From Branchiostoma floridae (taxonomy: Eukaryota > Chordata > Leptocardii > Amphioxiformes > Branchiostomatidae), in contig NC_049986.1 in assembly GCF_000003815.2 (NCBI RefSeq), positions 11,734,706 through 11,798,705 on the forward strand: a stretch of 64,000 nt of DNA. The letters are read 5' to 3'. Positions 12,619-23,893 of the stretch are shown here, piece after piece. The position numbers were made by a program, and so were the translations under genes. The notes under the pieces are model-generated. The model had not been told where the DNA came from. It did no database searches and was given only the letters and a program-made list of their open reading frames with translations. Each line of letters opens with the position of its first letter. Position 1 is the stretch's first letter.

Positions 12619-13898
12619 GTATAGAAACAGTTTTTAGAATAAGACACATGTTCATCTGTTTTGATAGGTACTGTTTTTATGGACATGACTTGGACACACA
12701 CATACATACAGACACATGAACACGGACGCACGCACAAATACACACACACAGAAACACACGCGTGCGCGCACACATGCACACACGCACACATAAACAATCA
12801 CAGACACTAACACATACACACAGAGACAGACAAACGCACACACATAGGTTACTCTAACATTTGGTGAGTGACGGGGACTGCTTTGATGTCAAGAATCAAA
12901 TTTGTATATTCCGTTGTTTAACCAAGGTTCTAAAAAGGTGTAGCGTGAACTACTATTATTTATTTTCATTTATCATTTTGTGATATGAATTATATGAATT
13001 TCGCTTTGTTCGTTTCATATGTTTCTGCATTGTTTTCCTTGTTCGTGGTAAGTTATTATTTTGGTGTTTACAAATTTATCTTGATAGATTAAGTTACAAA
13101 TTCGCCACAGAAGCACACCTGTTAAAAACAAATACACCAGAAAGCAACTTCATTCTGAAATACAAATGATACCATCGTCAGACAAGTTTTAACTATATTT
13201 GTTTTTGAAGATTTAGTAATTCCTTATCTTGCACAATATTACCGCGTACGGACGATTGAAAACATGGGTGTCTTGACCACATACGTGGCAAGTTTTAAAA
13301 GTGATGTCTGTAACATGCTGTACTTAAAGGTAAAGTTTACTTTGTTTCATAATGCTATATTTATTACGTTACCATCCGTTTCATGTATGGACATTGACAG
13401 TTTTAGCCAAATGCCGAAATACTAATATTCAAGACTACATGTACATGTATCATTGAACAGTGATTGTCTTTATTTCTTGAATATCGTTCTTAGTTCAGAC
13501 TTAGAATATGGTACACACATTGTGATGGAAGCCACTAAGTGACTTTTAAAAATGAGTTTCAAGTGTTTTTTGTTCAAAATGTAACGTTAAGTCTTACAAA
13601 GGTTGGATCTGGTGTATATATAATGTTTGGCAAAACTCTGGTACTCAGGTGCTATATGAACGGTTCAAGTGTTATTAATAAATTTTGTAATTCTCCCGGT
13701 AATCGTCTATTCTTCCACCGCTGTGCTGTGATTCAATCCTTGTTATGTTATTTTGTGGTCTAGTATTGAGATATTTCCCATATAAGCAGATGAAGAGTCA
13801 AGTAAATGATGTTTCCATTGGAAATTAGCTAAGATGAAATGGATAAATAAATCTTCAGAACGCCACGTTAGTTATCCATCTACAGCGTGAAATGGGCC
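12619..13898 (+). other. 3' flank/3'UTR of the laminin-like gene with CA-rich tract
   Basis: No further coding exon was seen. An impure CA repeat runs from about 12695 to 12845. An AATAAA hexamer at 13677-13682 is the best polyadenylation candidate, and another lies near 13847. The real end of the transcript is unknown. Confidence 0.5.
13677..13682 (+). terminator. Candidate polyadenylation signal, laminin-like gene
   Basis: AATAAA about 1.06 kb after the stop codon at 12616-12618, on the coding strand. It is chosen only by position and sequence. Confidence 0.35.
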
Positions 13899-14080
13899 AA
13901 AACGCCAAGTTCATTTACACACGCATGGATCAAAAGCGACCTCTATTAATCATTTACATTATTGCAGCACTGCCATAGGTAACTACAGAACGAAGTGCCA
14001 AAGCCGTAGTACTGCACTACTGCAGCGAACTAATAGAGGTCGCTTTTGATCCATGCGTGTGTAAATGAACTTGACGTTTT
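13899..14080. mobile_element. MITE-like inverted repeat (about 182 bp)
   Basis: Two 50-base arms (13899-13948 and 14031-14080) are near-perfect reverse complements; one mismatch was noted near the tips (AAAACGCC versus AAAACGTC). An 82-base core separates them. It is too short to encode a transposase. No target duplication was found. Confidence 0.8.
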
Positions 14081-16177
14081 ATTCACCACCTCGGTTGTTT
14101 TCACTACCTTGGAAAAGAGAGTCGTTCCTATGGTATTTTCCGTCTCTCACAGGAACCAACCTTTTTTGAATTTGAAATAAAGCTAAATTTCAAGATCTAG
14201 TGCATGTGACTTACAAATAGTGTTTCCAGAAGAAGTATGTTTCTTGTGCAAGGCCACAATACTTTACTAGTGATATGTTTTTTTTTTTTTAATATAATCT
14301 TAATTCATTTGGAAGACGACAAAGAAACCAGACAGAAGAGAAGCTAAAATCTCCCTTATAATATTGGCAGCGAAGTTTATCTTTTGTCACACCTAACATA
14401 AGCTCCAACTGTTTTCATGTTACAATACCAGTCTCTACCTACTTTATTGTTACACCTGGCAATCCTTAAAACATAACTATCACCGAGTAATCAGACATAA
14501 TAATGATGATAACAGAGACCAAAAAAGGACACTACGTTGTTACTGTGACAAAACAGTAGAGCTAGACACTACTATTGGGCCTAGTCCTACTGTCTAAGGT
14601 GGTTTTATCAAGACTTGATAAATGCTGAACAGCACAATCAGGTTTTATATACTTAGTATATAAATCCTGATTGTGCTGTTCGGCACTACCATATTATCTT
14701 CTCATATGTCAGTAAAACACTGCACTAAGATGCATAACACTATGTAAAAATGGCTTTCTTGTTCCTAAGAATACTGCATACACCACACATCACCATGCAA
14801 CATACAATATAGCAACTGGTTCTTAGAGATACGGCAAGTTCATAGAAAATGCTAAGTCACTACACAGTACTGTGATTGTCATTACTAGAAGTCAGCATTT
14901 TATAAATCTTTCTCTTTAAAAAAAAGGCAAACCATATATAATGAGTGTTTGCTCTCAAGTTGCTTTTGTCAGCTGTGATATCAAATGGAAACATGGTATA
15001 CAGTCATGACATCCATGGATTAACCACTGCCAGCTACAAATTCATGTTGATACAAGCCTTACACACTGAGCTCTACCTTGTTGGTTAAAAAGTCTTAGAA
15101 TTCACTGCAAAATGTACTACAGTCTAACAGAATTCAAATTTTTTGTTGCTGATGAATGTCTTGGGTAAGATATTTTATTAAAAAATAAACTGTATGTTTC
15201 AGAAGCTCCATAACCACTGACCAACTGAATACATCATACATGGTCCCTAGTTCAACATGATTGTGTTCACCCTTACACATTACTGTTTATGTATGTCTAC
15301 GTTCAGACACAGGCATATTCTATTTGTAGTACCCAACAACCCACCTCTTGTAGAATATTGTGAAGTAAATTACAAATGATTGTAAACCAGTTTGTTTACC
15401 ATTATTGCTGAAAAAGATTGTCAATAGCCTCAAAGAAAAGCCAAAACTATTGTGTCATTAAAGTGCTTGTGCCACAAATGATTCTAAAATATTCTAAAAT
15501 ACAATGGTTTCAGATTACCTTAAACCATACTAGGTATGATTCGTTGAACATAGACATGTTTTTTTTACAAAATATACTCCCCTTAAAATCATACTTCCAG
15601 TTCTTGATTTCTGCCGCCAGGTAATCAAGTTAAATGGATTCCGGACCTGATCCCAGATATTCACTGTGATGTCATTGTTGTGAGTGAGTCAACCCCCCTA
15701 CAAGTTTGTGAAATGGTAGGACCCAAAGGGGGTCAGATAGAGAGGACAGCTGGACAGGGGAGTCTGTCAGGAACTGCTGTGAGGCCAGGACGTGAATAAA
15801 ACGTGGAAAAGCATATATCTGGTGTGCTGAATGATTACTTCTAAACGAACCTTCTATCAGTCATGGATGGAATTTATCTTTATTACCTGATGGCAGGAAT
15901 CAAGAACTCGAAATAAGATCTGTAAGGTTTGATGTTCACTAACATCAGAAGAGTGTACCTGTTGTACAAACAACAATTTTATTGCTGAATGTAAGCAGGA
16001 TCATAGTTTCATTGGTGGCACAAGCACTTTCATAAAGCAATGCAAAACTCCCTGATCCTGATTACATTTCTTCTTGATTTGCCAATGCTATAAAAGTCTT
16101 CAGTAGATCTACTTTGTGATTGTCTGATTCCTCTTGTGATGTTGGGTAAGGATCCCAACTGATGACCGCATGCCACC
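14081..16177. other. Stretch without recognised gene
   Basis: AT-rich sequence between the laminin-like gene and the stop codon of the minus-strand membrane-protein gene. It holds a hairpin at 14627-14681 and TTTATT hexamers (AATAAA on the minus strand), for example near 15174 and 15890, that could end the minus-strand transcript. No exon with a homologous product was seen. Confidence 0.5.
14627..14681. repeat. Near-perfect 26-bp-arm hairpin
   Basis: GAACAGCACAATCAGG at the left is matched in inverse at the right (CCTGATTGTGCTGTTC). The 26-base arms have one mismatch and a 3-base loop. It is not near any visible coding region. It may be a remnant of a tiny inverted-repeat element. Confidence 0.85.
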
Positions 16178-19100
16178 TTAGGCTGCCTTTTTCCCAGTAG
16201 GTGCCAGGTAGCCATATGCCAACAGGCCAATGTTTCCAGCAGTAAAGGCTAACAAGGATAACCCAGTAGTCGAGAAGGCACTCCACATGTAGGGCAAGGT
16301 GGCCATCAATATCAGGACATTTTGCTGAAATCAAAAAATTGTCACTGAAAATTCAGACTAACTTGAGGGAATATCTTTAATATTGGGAATAACTGTGTCA
16401 TAACCACACCAACACACAAGAATATCAGTGCATATACAAATGTACAATACAGTCAAACCTGTATTAGCGGCCACCTTTGCATAGCAGCCACCTGTCCATA
16501 GTGGCCACATTTTGTCGGTCCCTTGGATTCGTAATGATTAAGAAATAGGCTTAGCGGCCACCTGTCCAACGCGGCCACGGCCACACGATTTCCGGTCCCG
16601 TTGATACAGAAACACTGCCTATTTCAACCATACTGCAGCCTTATGTCACCCTGCACCGAGTTTAAAATTGTAATTTGCGAGGATTTGGAGTTCTTGACAG
16701 GGTCATTTTGGCGGTAGCAGAAGGTGTGCATGCCTTGAGCATTAAAGTGCAGTCTTTGTCGGTGAATTTACCGATCGAGACAATGTTACTTGGTGAGAAA
16801 GATTAGTGGGAGCTGAAATTATGTGTAGCTTGCTCATGGTCAATTGGTCAACATTTTCTCTATAGTGGCCACCTGTCTATAGTGGCCATATTTCTCCAGT
16901 CCCTTGAGTGGCCGCTATAGACAGGTATGACTGTACATATATTGATTTTATAGAATGGTGACTTTTCTCCAGTACTATATATCAGAACCTAATGACACAA
17001 AAGCAGACTAAATTCAGGACTGCTTTCTTCAGGCTGCAGGTTAACACACATCCACTAGCAGCTGTCCAATATTAATAAATGCTGAAAACTCACCACAATC
17101 CTCCCCAACAGTACGCTCTTCTTGTCCTCGTCTTTCAGGAAGACTGGAGCCCAGCTGGACACCAGGCCTGACATGAACATGACAGCAGCGGTACATCGGG
17201 TCATGTGCAGGTGGATGCCATCAGCCTTCACATCCATCTGTGGGAGAGATAGGGAGAAACTATTGTACACAGTCACGCATCATGGGAAAGGACTTTGTAC
17301 ACCTGAACTTACTTGACTGTAACAGCAGATTAACAAAAACCTCACACAAAAAGGGGTCTGACAATATAGTAATATCTAAAAGTTGTTCTTTTAAGGTATT
17401 TTACCTGGCTAAATTTGCATTTTGACTTTCCCTTGTTTTCTCATTAATGAATTAAGAAAGAATGGAATTGTAACGAGTATTGATAGATGGGCATGAAAAA
17501 TGACTTTTTGGACCATATGAATGTTGTCATCAAGTTTAATTGCCCCTGATGTTATTTTTTCGTATGAGAAAATATAGCACTTTGGTACAGTAAGTCTTAC
17601 AATAGTTACTTTTATGCCCATCTATCAATATTCGTCATGAGTCTATTCTTTCATTAATTCATTAATGAGAGAACAACGGAAGGTCAAAACACCAATTTAG
17701 CCAGGTAGGAAACCTTAACTCTAAGCCTCCTAAGTAGCTGTTTGGTACAAATCTGTATTAGTTATGGGGTTACACAGCAAGGAGAAGGTTACATTATCCT
17801 GGAAGGAGCTAACCCTGCTGCTTAACACCAGAACCAATACAGCATTGGTGCCAAATGGCTACCTTTATATAGCAGACAGAGGGTTACAAAATCAAACAGC
17901 TTTAGGTACGTTCAGAAGAAATGAGAATATTACCATGAAGGACAGGGACAAATCGGCGAAGGCAAAGTCAAACAGGGCCCCCAGCAGGGTCATGAATCCG
18001 TCCAGGCGCAGGACGAATGACAGGCGGTCATTCCGCTGGCTGTAGCAGCCAAACTGGTCACTCCTAGCGCTGTGGTACAGGTTCCCTAACAGCCATACCC
18101 CTCCTCCAAAGAGGCCGTACCACACTTGCTGAAAGGAGGAAGCTCAGTGCATATATTTGGCATGCAGGAAGATGACTCTTTGTATCTTAGATTTGAAAGA
18201 CATTGTGTGTAATAAGTAATGACATAAATAAACTTTAAGATAAGCCTAGATGAGTCATAAATGTTTTTTGAAAGCTAACTGTACATTTAGGAATGATTAT
18301 GACGAATAAGGCTTGAAGTTGATTTGATATCCGACCTAAATTCTCTGTGTCTTCAAATTGAAAGAGGATGTTATGAGACAGTGTATTTGTCTCTACTGAC
18401 AAATTATTTAGGATCAGCCATCCTTTTATAATATAAGGAGGGAATGACATCAGATAGGACCAGTTGAGACCAACTGATATGATCATGCCATGTAATTGAA
18501 GGAGTCTGAATTACCTCACTTGTCCAGCCACCCTTCTCCAGGTCCCTGTAGTACATCTGGCCATAGCCAACAGCCATCAGCTGCATGGAGATGCCCTGCA
18601 ACAGATTTACACAACTTGAATGTCATGTCCAGGCATGACCATCATAGGTCACTAAACACTCAGGCCTAGGAAAAAAATTTTTTAATGTGTTTCCTGTTTC
18701 CATACCAACCCTAGAAAAACCTGGCCAACCCTAGACTTTTTTGGGGGGTGGTCAGTGGAGTCACATAGCTCCCAGTTATTTTTCATTCAGCTTGCTTTCC
18801 ATTGAAGTCAAAACATTGCTTGTCGTTATTATTATTTTTTTTATTGGTGGGCCGACTACTCACTCTTTGCAGGCAGGGGCTGAATTGCGAGGAGCTTACA
18901 ATAGGCGGGGCTAAATCGCAAGGATCTGGAGCGAGCTGCCATTCGGCGCCACTCAGGTGACCTCAATACGACTGTCGCAAGTGTCTGGAGTGAGCTGCCA
19001 TTCGGCGCCACTCAGGTGACCTCAATACGACAGTAATTGCCCCAGGTGCGGCCAAGGTACTGTAGTTTTTTTTTTGACCACTCACACCACACCATTGCAT

Positions 19101-21034
19101 GTGTGGTGGGTTCTTTAACGTGCCTGGGGTATGGCTCTCCCCAGACACAGTTTATTTTGCTTACGGTAACTCTATTTTAATATGTATCACTAGACTTTTG
19201 ACCAGCCTAAAAAGAAACAAGAAAAAAAAATCCCTACCTACTGACCCTAATTTTTTCTGGACTAAAACAGGAAACATTTTTTACCAAGGTATCAGGATAT
19301 TAAGCACCTTCTCCAGACAGGTTTTACAGTTTTCTATTCATCACATTCCAATATACATGCACAAATGTATTAGATACTATCTTATGCTACCATGGGATCT
19401 GCTTGGAGATTAAAGGAAACACACACCATAACGCGGGAGTACAGCAGGACGTTGGACACGGTGACGTCACCAGAGTTGCGGGTCTTGTAGAAGGTGACCA
19501 CGGACCCAATCAACATGGCGCCAAACAGGCGACTCAGGGACATGTGGAAGGCATCCAGAGGACCTGTTGTCTGCAATAGAGAGTAGATTTCAAGAGTCTT
19601 CGATTGCATTTTGAGTTCAGCTATTATGAAGGCTTTGTCATACCACATTCATTGCATACTAAAACTCTTCAGGCAGACTTGGTCAGAAATAAATACATGT
19701 ACCTGTAAATGGTAATGGCACGTTATGTCACATAACATTAAACTTTTTTTGCATACAATAAGTGTTTATGCATTATTCATCTTTAATGCTATAATAGTCA
19801 GAAGACTATAATTACTCTTTTCACATAGGAAACAAGATTGTTGACTCTTCTCACATAGAAAACATGGTCGCCGAACCTCAGGTTAATGACCCTGAGGTTA
19901 TTGACCGCCTGATGTACTGTAAATGTGAAAATTTTTGAAGTGGTTTAATGTTTGCAGTTTTTGTGGTGACCTTAGTTCTCCATGAACATCGTAAAAAAAA
20001 TCCTTGTTTTGTTTGCTCACTGCAAATAGTCCATTTTCTCCCAATGGCATAATCAAATCCATACAAACCCAGGGTTGGACAAGTTTTCTAAAATTGACTT
20101 GTCCTATCGGGCAAGTACTTAAAAAATTTACTTGCCCGAACCAACTTTTCACTTGCCCGAAATCTAAATGACATTTTTCTATGTATATTCATGGCCTTCA
20201 ATGGAATTTTTGTAATTGGCTCTATTTTCTGTGTTAATCAATGCTTGATGTCATGACTTTGAAAAGTAGCAAGTACATCAAAATCTCACTCAATGGAGAA
20301 AAGCTAACTTGTCCGATCGGGCAAGTGGAGAAGGACATGCACTTGCCCGATTGGCATTTTCACTTGCCCGGGACTATAGGGCTAGTGGACTTGTTTATCC
20401 CTGCAAACCATACAAGGAATTTAATATCCATTCACAGTAACTGTATAGGCTAACAAAATGTGCATGACATGTGCACTGGTGTCATCAGTCCAGGCTGAAA
20501 CATATACAAACACTACCAACAAATATAAACTAAATGTCAGAATATCTGCTTGGTACCATACTGGAACAAGTGCTCCTCTTGTACACTGTTTATTTTTGCC
20601 TAAAACCCTAAAAGACAGAAATAGGTTAAAAACACACAGCTTGCTTTCATCTGTAGAGCAGAGTGTGAGGGGAAAATACTTAAATTTCAAGAGACAGACA
20701 AAGACAAGGAGTCATACTGGAAACAGACTATTACCTGCAACAACAGTTACTGTTCTTACTCTTAAGAGATGCAGCATGTTTCAATCTTACAGGGCAGACA
20801 GAACTGAGTGCCAATGATAATACATGTAAGTACAGAGCATGCTAGAGAAAGACTTAGTTAGGAAACAATGTTTACCATCTGGCCCAGGAGAACCCCAGGC
20901 ATGACCAGCCATGCCACCCCAAACAACAGGACGGCTCCCGCGTCGGCCATCATCCAGATCTTACGTCCTCGGCTCACGGCCACGGCAAACGCCACCAGCA
21001 TGGCGCCGGTGCGGATTATCTCACTGGTCTCCAT
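16178..21034 (-). CDS. Multipass membrane protein with internal duplication (unknown family)
   Basis: Not recognised. Six exons on the minus strand: 20876-21034, 19427-19570, 18515-18595, 17934-18128, 17094-17237, 16178-16324. All introns are phase 0, giving 289 residues. About eight hydrophobic segments are visible, including ADAGAVLLFGVAWLVMPGV, RLFGAMLIGSVVTFY, VWYGLFGGGVWLL and TAAVMFMSGLVSSW, with no signal peptide cleavage site. Residues about 29-116 align without gaps to 169-256 (offset 140). In both halves an intron falls at the same place: 53/54 matches 193/194 and 101/102 matches 241/242, so exons 2 and 5 are both 48 codons. I infer an ancient internal tandem duplication. It ends in the basic tail APTGKKAA. 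The start is the first ATG in the 5' exon (METSEIIRTG). Function is not assigned; a transporter or organelle membrane protein is possible but unsupported. Confidence 0.82.
16448..16935. mobile_element. TA-flanked inverted-terminal-repeat element (pogo/Tigger-like ends)
   Basis: Begins TACAGTCAAACCTGTATTAG and ends in an imperfect reverse complement (CTATAGACAGGTATGACTGTA region). The TA at each edge could be the target duplication. CAGTC ends with a TA target resemble pogo/Tigger-type mariner elements. At 488 bases it is non-autonomous. Internal repeats of GTGGCCAC-like motifs lie near both ends. It lies in intron 5 of the minus-strand membrane-protein gene. Confidence 0.65.
17395..17714. mobile_element. 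TTAA-flanked foldback MITE (320 bp)
   Basis: TTAA at 17391-17394 and 17715-17718 flank arms of about 110 bases. The left starts GGTATTTTACCTGGCTAAAT and the right ends in the inverse (ATTTAGCCAGGTAGGAAACC). The arms include matching ATGGGCAT/ATGCCCAT segments near the centre. A TTAA duplication is typical of piggyBac-type insertion. A related end is seen at about 50510-50555. It sits in intron 4 of the membrane-protein gene. Confidence 0.75.
18665..19285. repeat. Complex dispersed repeat with a 59-bp tandem duplication
   Basis: A non-coding block in an intron. Two adjacent 59-base units (about 18925-18983 and 18984-19042) share GAGCTGCCATTCGGCGCCAC and TCAGGTGACCTCAATACGAC. Related inverted sequence near the edges (TGTTTCCTGTTT and AACAGGAAACA) suggests a degraded inverted-repeat element, but its limits are uncertain. 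Confidence 0.5.
20065..20395. repeat. Repeat with multiple CTTGCCCGA/TCGGGCAAG motifs
   Basis: At least six copies of ACTTGCCCGA or its inverse occur within about 330 bases in the first intron of the minus-strand membrane-protein gene. Some form CGATCGGGCAAG palindromic steps. It looks like an interspersed repeat fragment. No intact reading frame fits a gene. Confidence 0.5.
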
Positions 21035-21937
21035 GATGGGTCCACTCGACTAGATCGTGCTGCATCAAGAGGATAAGAAAAAGATCTGTACGTGTTATAA
21101 ATATATGCATTGCTGAGTCATGACATTTCCAAAAGTTTCCATGTACAATCAACAACAAAATTCTTTCAGCAACATACATGTATTGTGAATCACTACTTGC
21201 CTGGATGCTACACTGTTTCCATGGCTTACGCAGGCCTTGGACATAACAATACAGTCTCACTTACTGTTAACTACTCTGTCAGCCCAGTTTGACAGGTCCA
21301 AGATCACAACCTCACCATGTTTCCTACATTGACTAGTCATGTGAGCAGTTAGGCATCACTTCATCTCTCTTCTATAGATAATCAGCCTCACATGAAGTAT
21401 TTTGCTCAACAGTTGACCTGAATGTAATCATTGGGCATTTAGGTCATAACAAGTGTCAGAATATTTGGCAAAATGGCTCAGCTGTGGGTTCTCTCCTTAA
21501 AGGCACAGCCAATAGGTAACAATCAGTTCAGTCTTACAAAATGTACTGTAGGCCTGACGTGAACTGGAGTCGGAAGTCACCCCGATTGGCACACTGAGAC
21601 TTTACGATAGCTAAAAGCTTTGAAAAATTCAGATATGGTATGATTATTTAATGAGCACCCATTAGACATCCCACCACAATTCATCATCATCGGCGTCAGC
21701 TCGTGACCGAGCATTGGTTCATGTCCAATTAGACCCTGGGAAAACCACATTAGAGCGTACATGGAGACAGAATCTAGGGGAACTGGAAAGGGTCCAAAAC
21801 TCATGTCCAAAAAATTTATAAATTTTTTTAATAAGCTATGAAATGTAACCATAGGGAAAATCAGTTAAAGGATTTTAGAATGAGAGGAAAAATGCAACAA
21901 CAGCAAAAAAAGAAAAGTAATGCAAATTAGACCTTAA
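21035..21937. other. 5' flank of the membrane-protein gene, no gene seen
   Basis: This holds the upstream region of the minus-strand gene starting at 21034. No additional exon, TATA box or RNA gene could be supported. Confidence 0.4.
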
Positions 21938-22439
21938 GAGCAAATGTCTGTAAGGATCAAACAATGGTGGCAAAGGTCAAAAAATAGATTTGGCTCATAT
22001 TTTGCACAGTGATAGTACTTGGTCCACAACCCCTCAAAATAGCTTTCTTTTAGATCAAAACTCCTTGTTGCCATGGTAACGGGCAAACATAGTTTTCTGG
22101 CCATTTTCCCCAATTTTCGCATCTCAAAAACACAGAAATCAGCATATTTTACGGCACTGTCTCGGCAACACCTTTAAACCTGTCATCAAAACAAAACAAG
22201 ATCTAAATAGACCAACATTTTGGCTTTCTGAAAATTGTTGTGAAATTTCCAAAGTCGTACATTTTAGTTCTTGGGCAGCCTGAAAACAGTGTGATGTTTC
22301 AAGCTTCACAAAAATTTGATTTTTGGCCCAACTTTGTAACGCTATAAGTGCCAAGCTGGTAATTTTTTTGGCTTGAAATTTGTACCATATATAGATCATT
22401 AGAATATCTATCAAATGCATTGTTGCAAAGTTTGGCGTC

Positions 22440-23065
22440 TTGTTTGGTTGTCACGTGACTGTCCCTTAAAGTAGGCCATTTTTTGTGTTTGGCGAAAATT
22501 GTGAACTTTAGCCATGTTCAAAGTACGCTACATGACGAAGTAAAATATATTTCTAAATCAACTTCTTATAAAAGGTGGATCTATGTATTGCCTATCAAAT
22601 AAATGCTTGTAGAGTTTCGGGTCATGACGTTCAGTCACGTGGTTGTCCCTGAAAGTAGGCCATTTTTTTGCATTGCTCGAAAATTGTGAATTTTAGCCAT
22701 GTTCAACGTACGCTACGTGACGAAGTAAACAAGGATTCTTATTCAAGTTCTAGTCAAATGTACATCTATGTATTGTCTATCAAATAAATGCTTGTAGAGT
22801 TTCGAGTCATAACGTAAAGTCACGTAGTTGTCTCGAAAGTAGGCCATTTTTTGCATTTCACGAAAATTGTGACCTTTAGCCATGTTCAACGTACGCTACA
22901 TTACGAAGCAAAAGAAAATTCTGATTCAACTTCCTGTCAAAGGTAAATCTATGTACTGCCTATCAAATGAATACTTGTCGAAAATTAGATAATGAAGTAA
23001 AGTCACGTGGTTGTCCTTGAAAGAAGGCCACTTTTTTCATTGGACGAAAATTGTGAATTTTCAAA
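22440..23065. repeat. Roughly 180-bp subterminal tandem repeats in the left arm
   Basis: Successive copies contain GTAGGCCATTTTTT (near 22473, 22655 and 22840; a diverged AGAAGGCCAC near 23023), spaced about 180 bases. Each is followed by AAAATTGTGAATTTTAGCCA and CGCTACGTGACGAAG. Inverted copies make up the right arm between about 24640 and 25060. Confidence 0.8.
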
Positions 23066-23077
23066 GTACGCTACGTG

Positions 23078-23893
23078 TACCCTGGTATATCCAGCCGTAT
23101 TATAGTTCCCGAGTCTCTTTTGTCCTCTTCGCAGATACATATTTCACTCGTTCTCATTGAAATGTAAAAAATGGCCTCATTGACTACATCATTTAGGTAT
23201 AAGAGGATGTCCCTAGGGACACTTAAAAAGTGGGCAGCTTTTTTACACCAGGTCAAATAGAAAGCTTAGAAAGCATCGAACAATGGTAACGTTTGTTACA
23301 ATTCTGTACAACATTTTGTAAGCAAGGTGGGATACAAATGGCAGTCAACAACCCTTCCTTGTTTCTTTAGAATGCCAGAAAAACTGTGCAGCGTCATAAA
23401 AAACGGTCATTTCTTGTCTTCTACGTGGATAATATAACCGTGGCAACCATCAAAATGGTGGTGGTAACGTTTGTTACCGAATTTGGCAACAGGAATAACC
23501 CACCTCACACAGCCTCATCAGTGACAGTAGCGATCTGGCGTGATCGGGCAAAGGGCCTGCTCAGCTGGTTTCACCTACCGAACAATCATTCTGGGAACTA
23601 AATTGTTATATTTTTGGCTACTATTTGAATTCTTCGTTTGTTCTCAGGCGACAGCCATTTTTTAGGGGGTGAAATTCCACCCGTGGCTAAGATAATCTTC
23701 CAAGCCATCAACCAAAATGAATCTTTTGTAAAACATTCCAGGGATTGTGGAAAAATTAAGGAACCTGTGATTTTGTCTAAAATTTGCTACATATCAAGTC
23801 GCAAAAGTAGGCGACAGCATTTTTTACATTTAAATGAGAACGAGCCATTTGCGAGGAGGACAGAAGAGACTCGGGAGCTATAATATGACTGGA
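23078..23893. mobile_element. Nested foldback element with 11-bp target duplication
   Basis: TACGCTACGTG occurs at 23067-23077 and again at 23894-23904, so one subrepeat of the host element was split by insertion. Inner ends are inverted: ATTATAGTTCCCGAGTCTC at the left and GAGACTCGGGAGCTATAAT at the right, continuing through GAGAACGAG/CTCGTTCTC. There is no transposase. A 9-11-bp duplication with long arms resembles Mutator-like elements. Confidence 0.75.

Noticed and set aside
12615..12843. Cys/Val-rich frames on the minus strand
   Set aside because: They are translations of an impure CA repeat in the 3' flank of the laminin-like gene.
22139..22420. 93-residue open frame on the minus strand, near-identical to one at 25100-25381 on the plus strand
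   Set aside because: Both lie in the inverted arms of the 21938-25582 element. Their similarity is explained by arm identity, and no domain or start context supports a gene.
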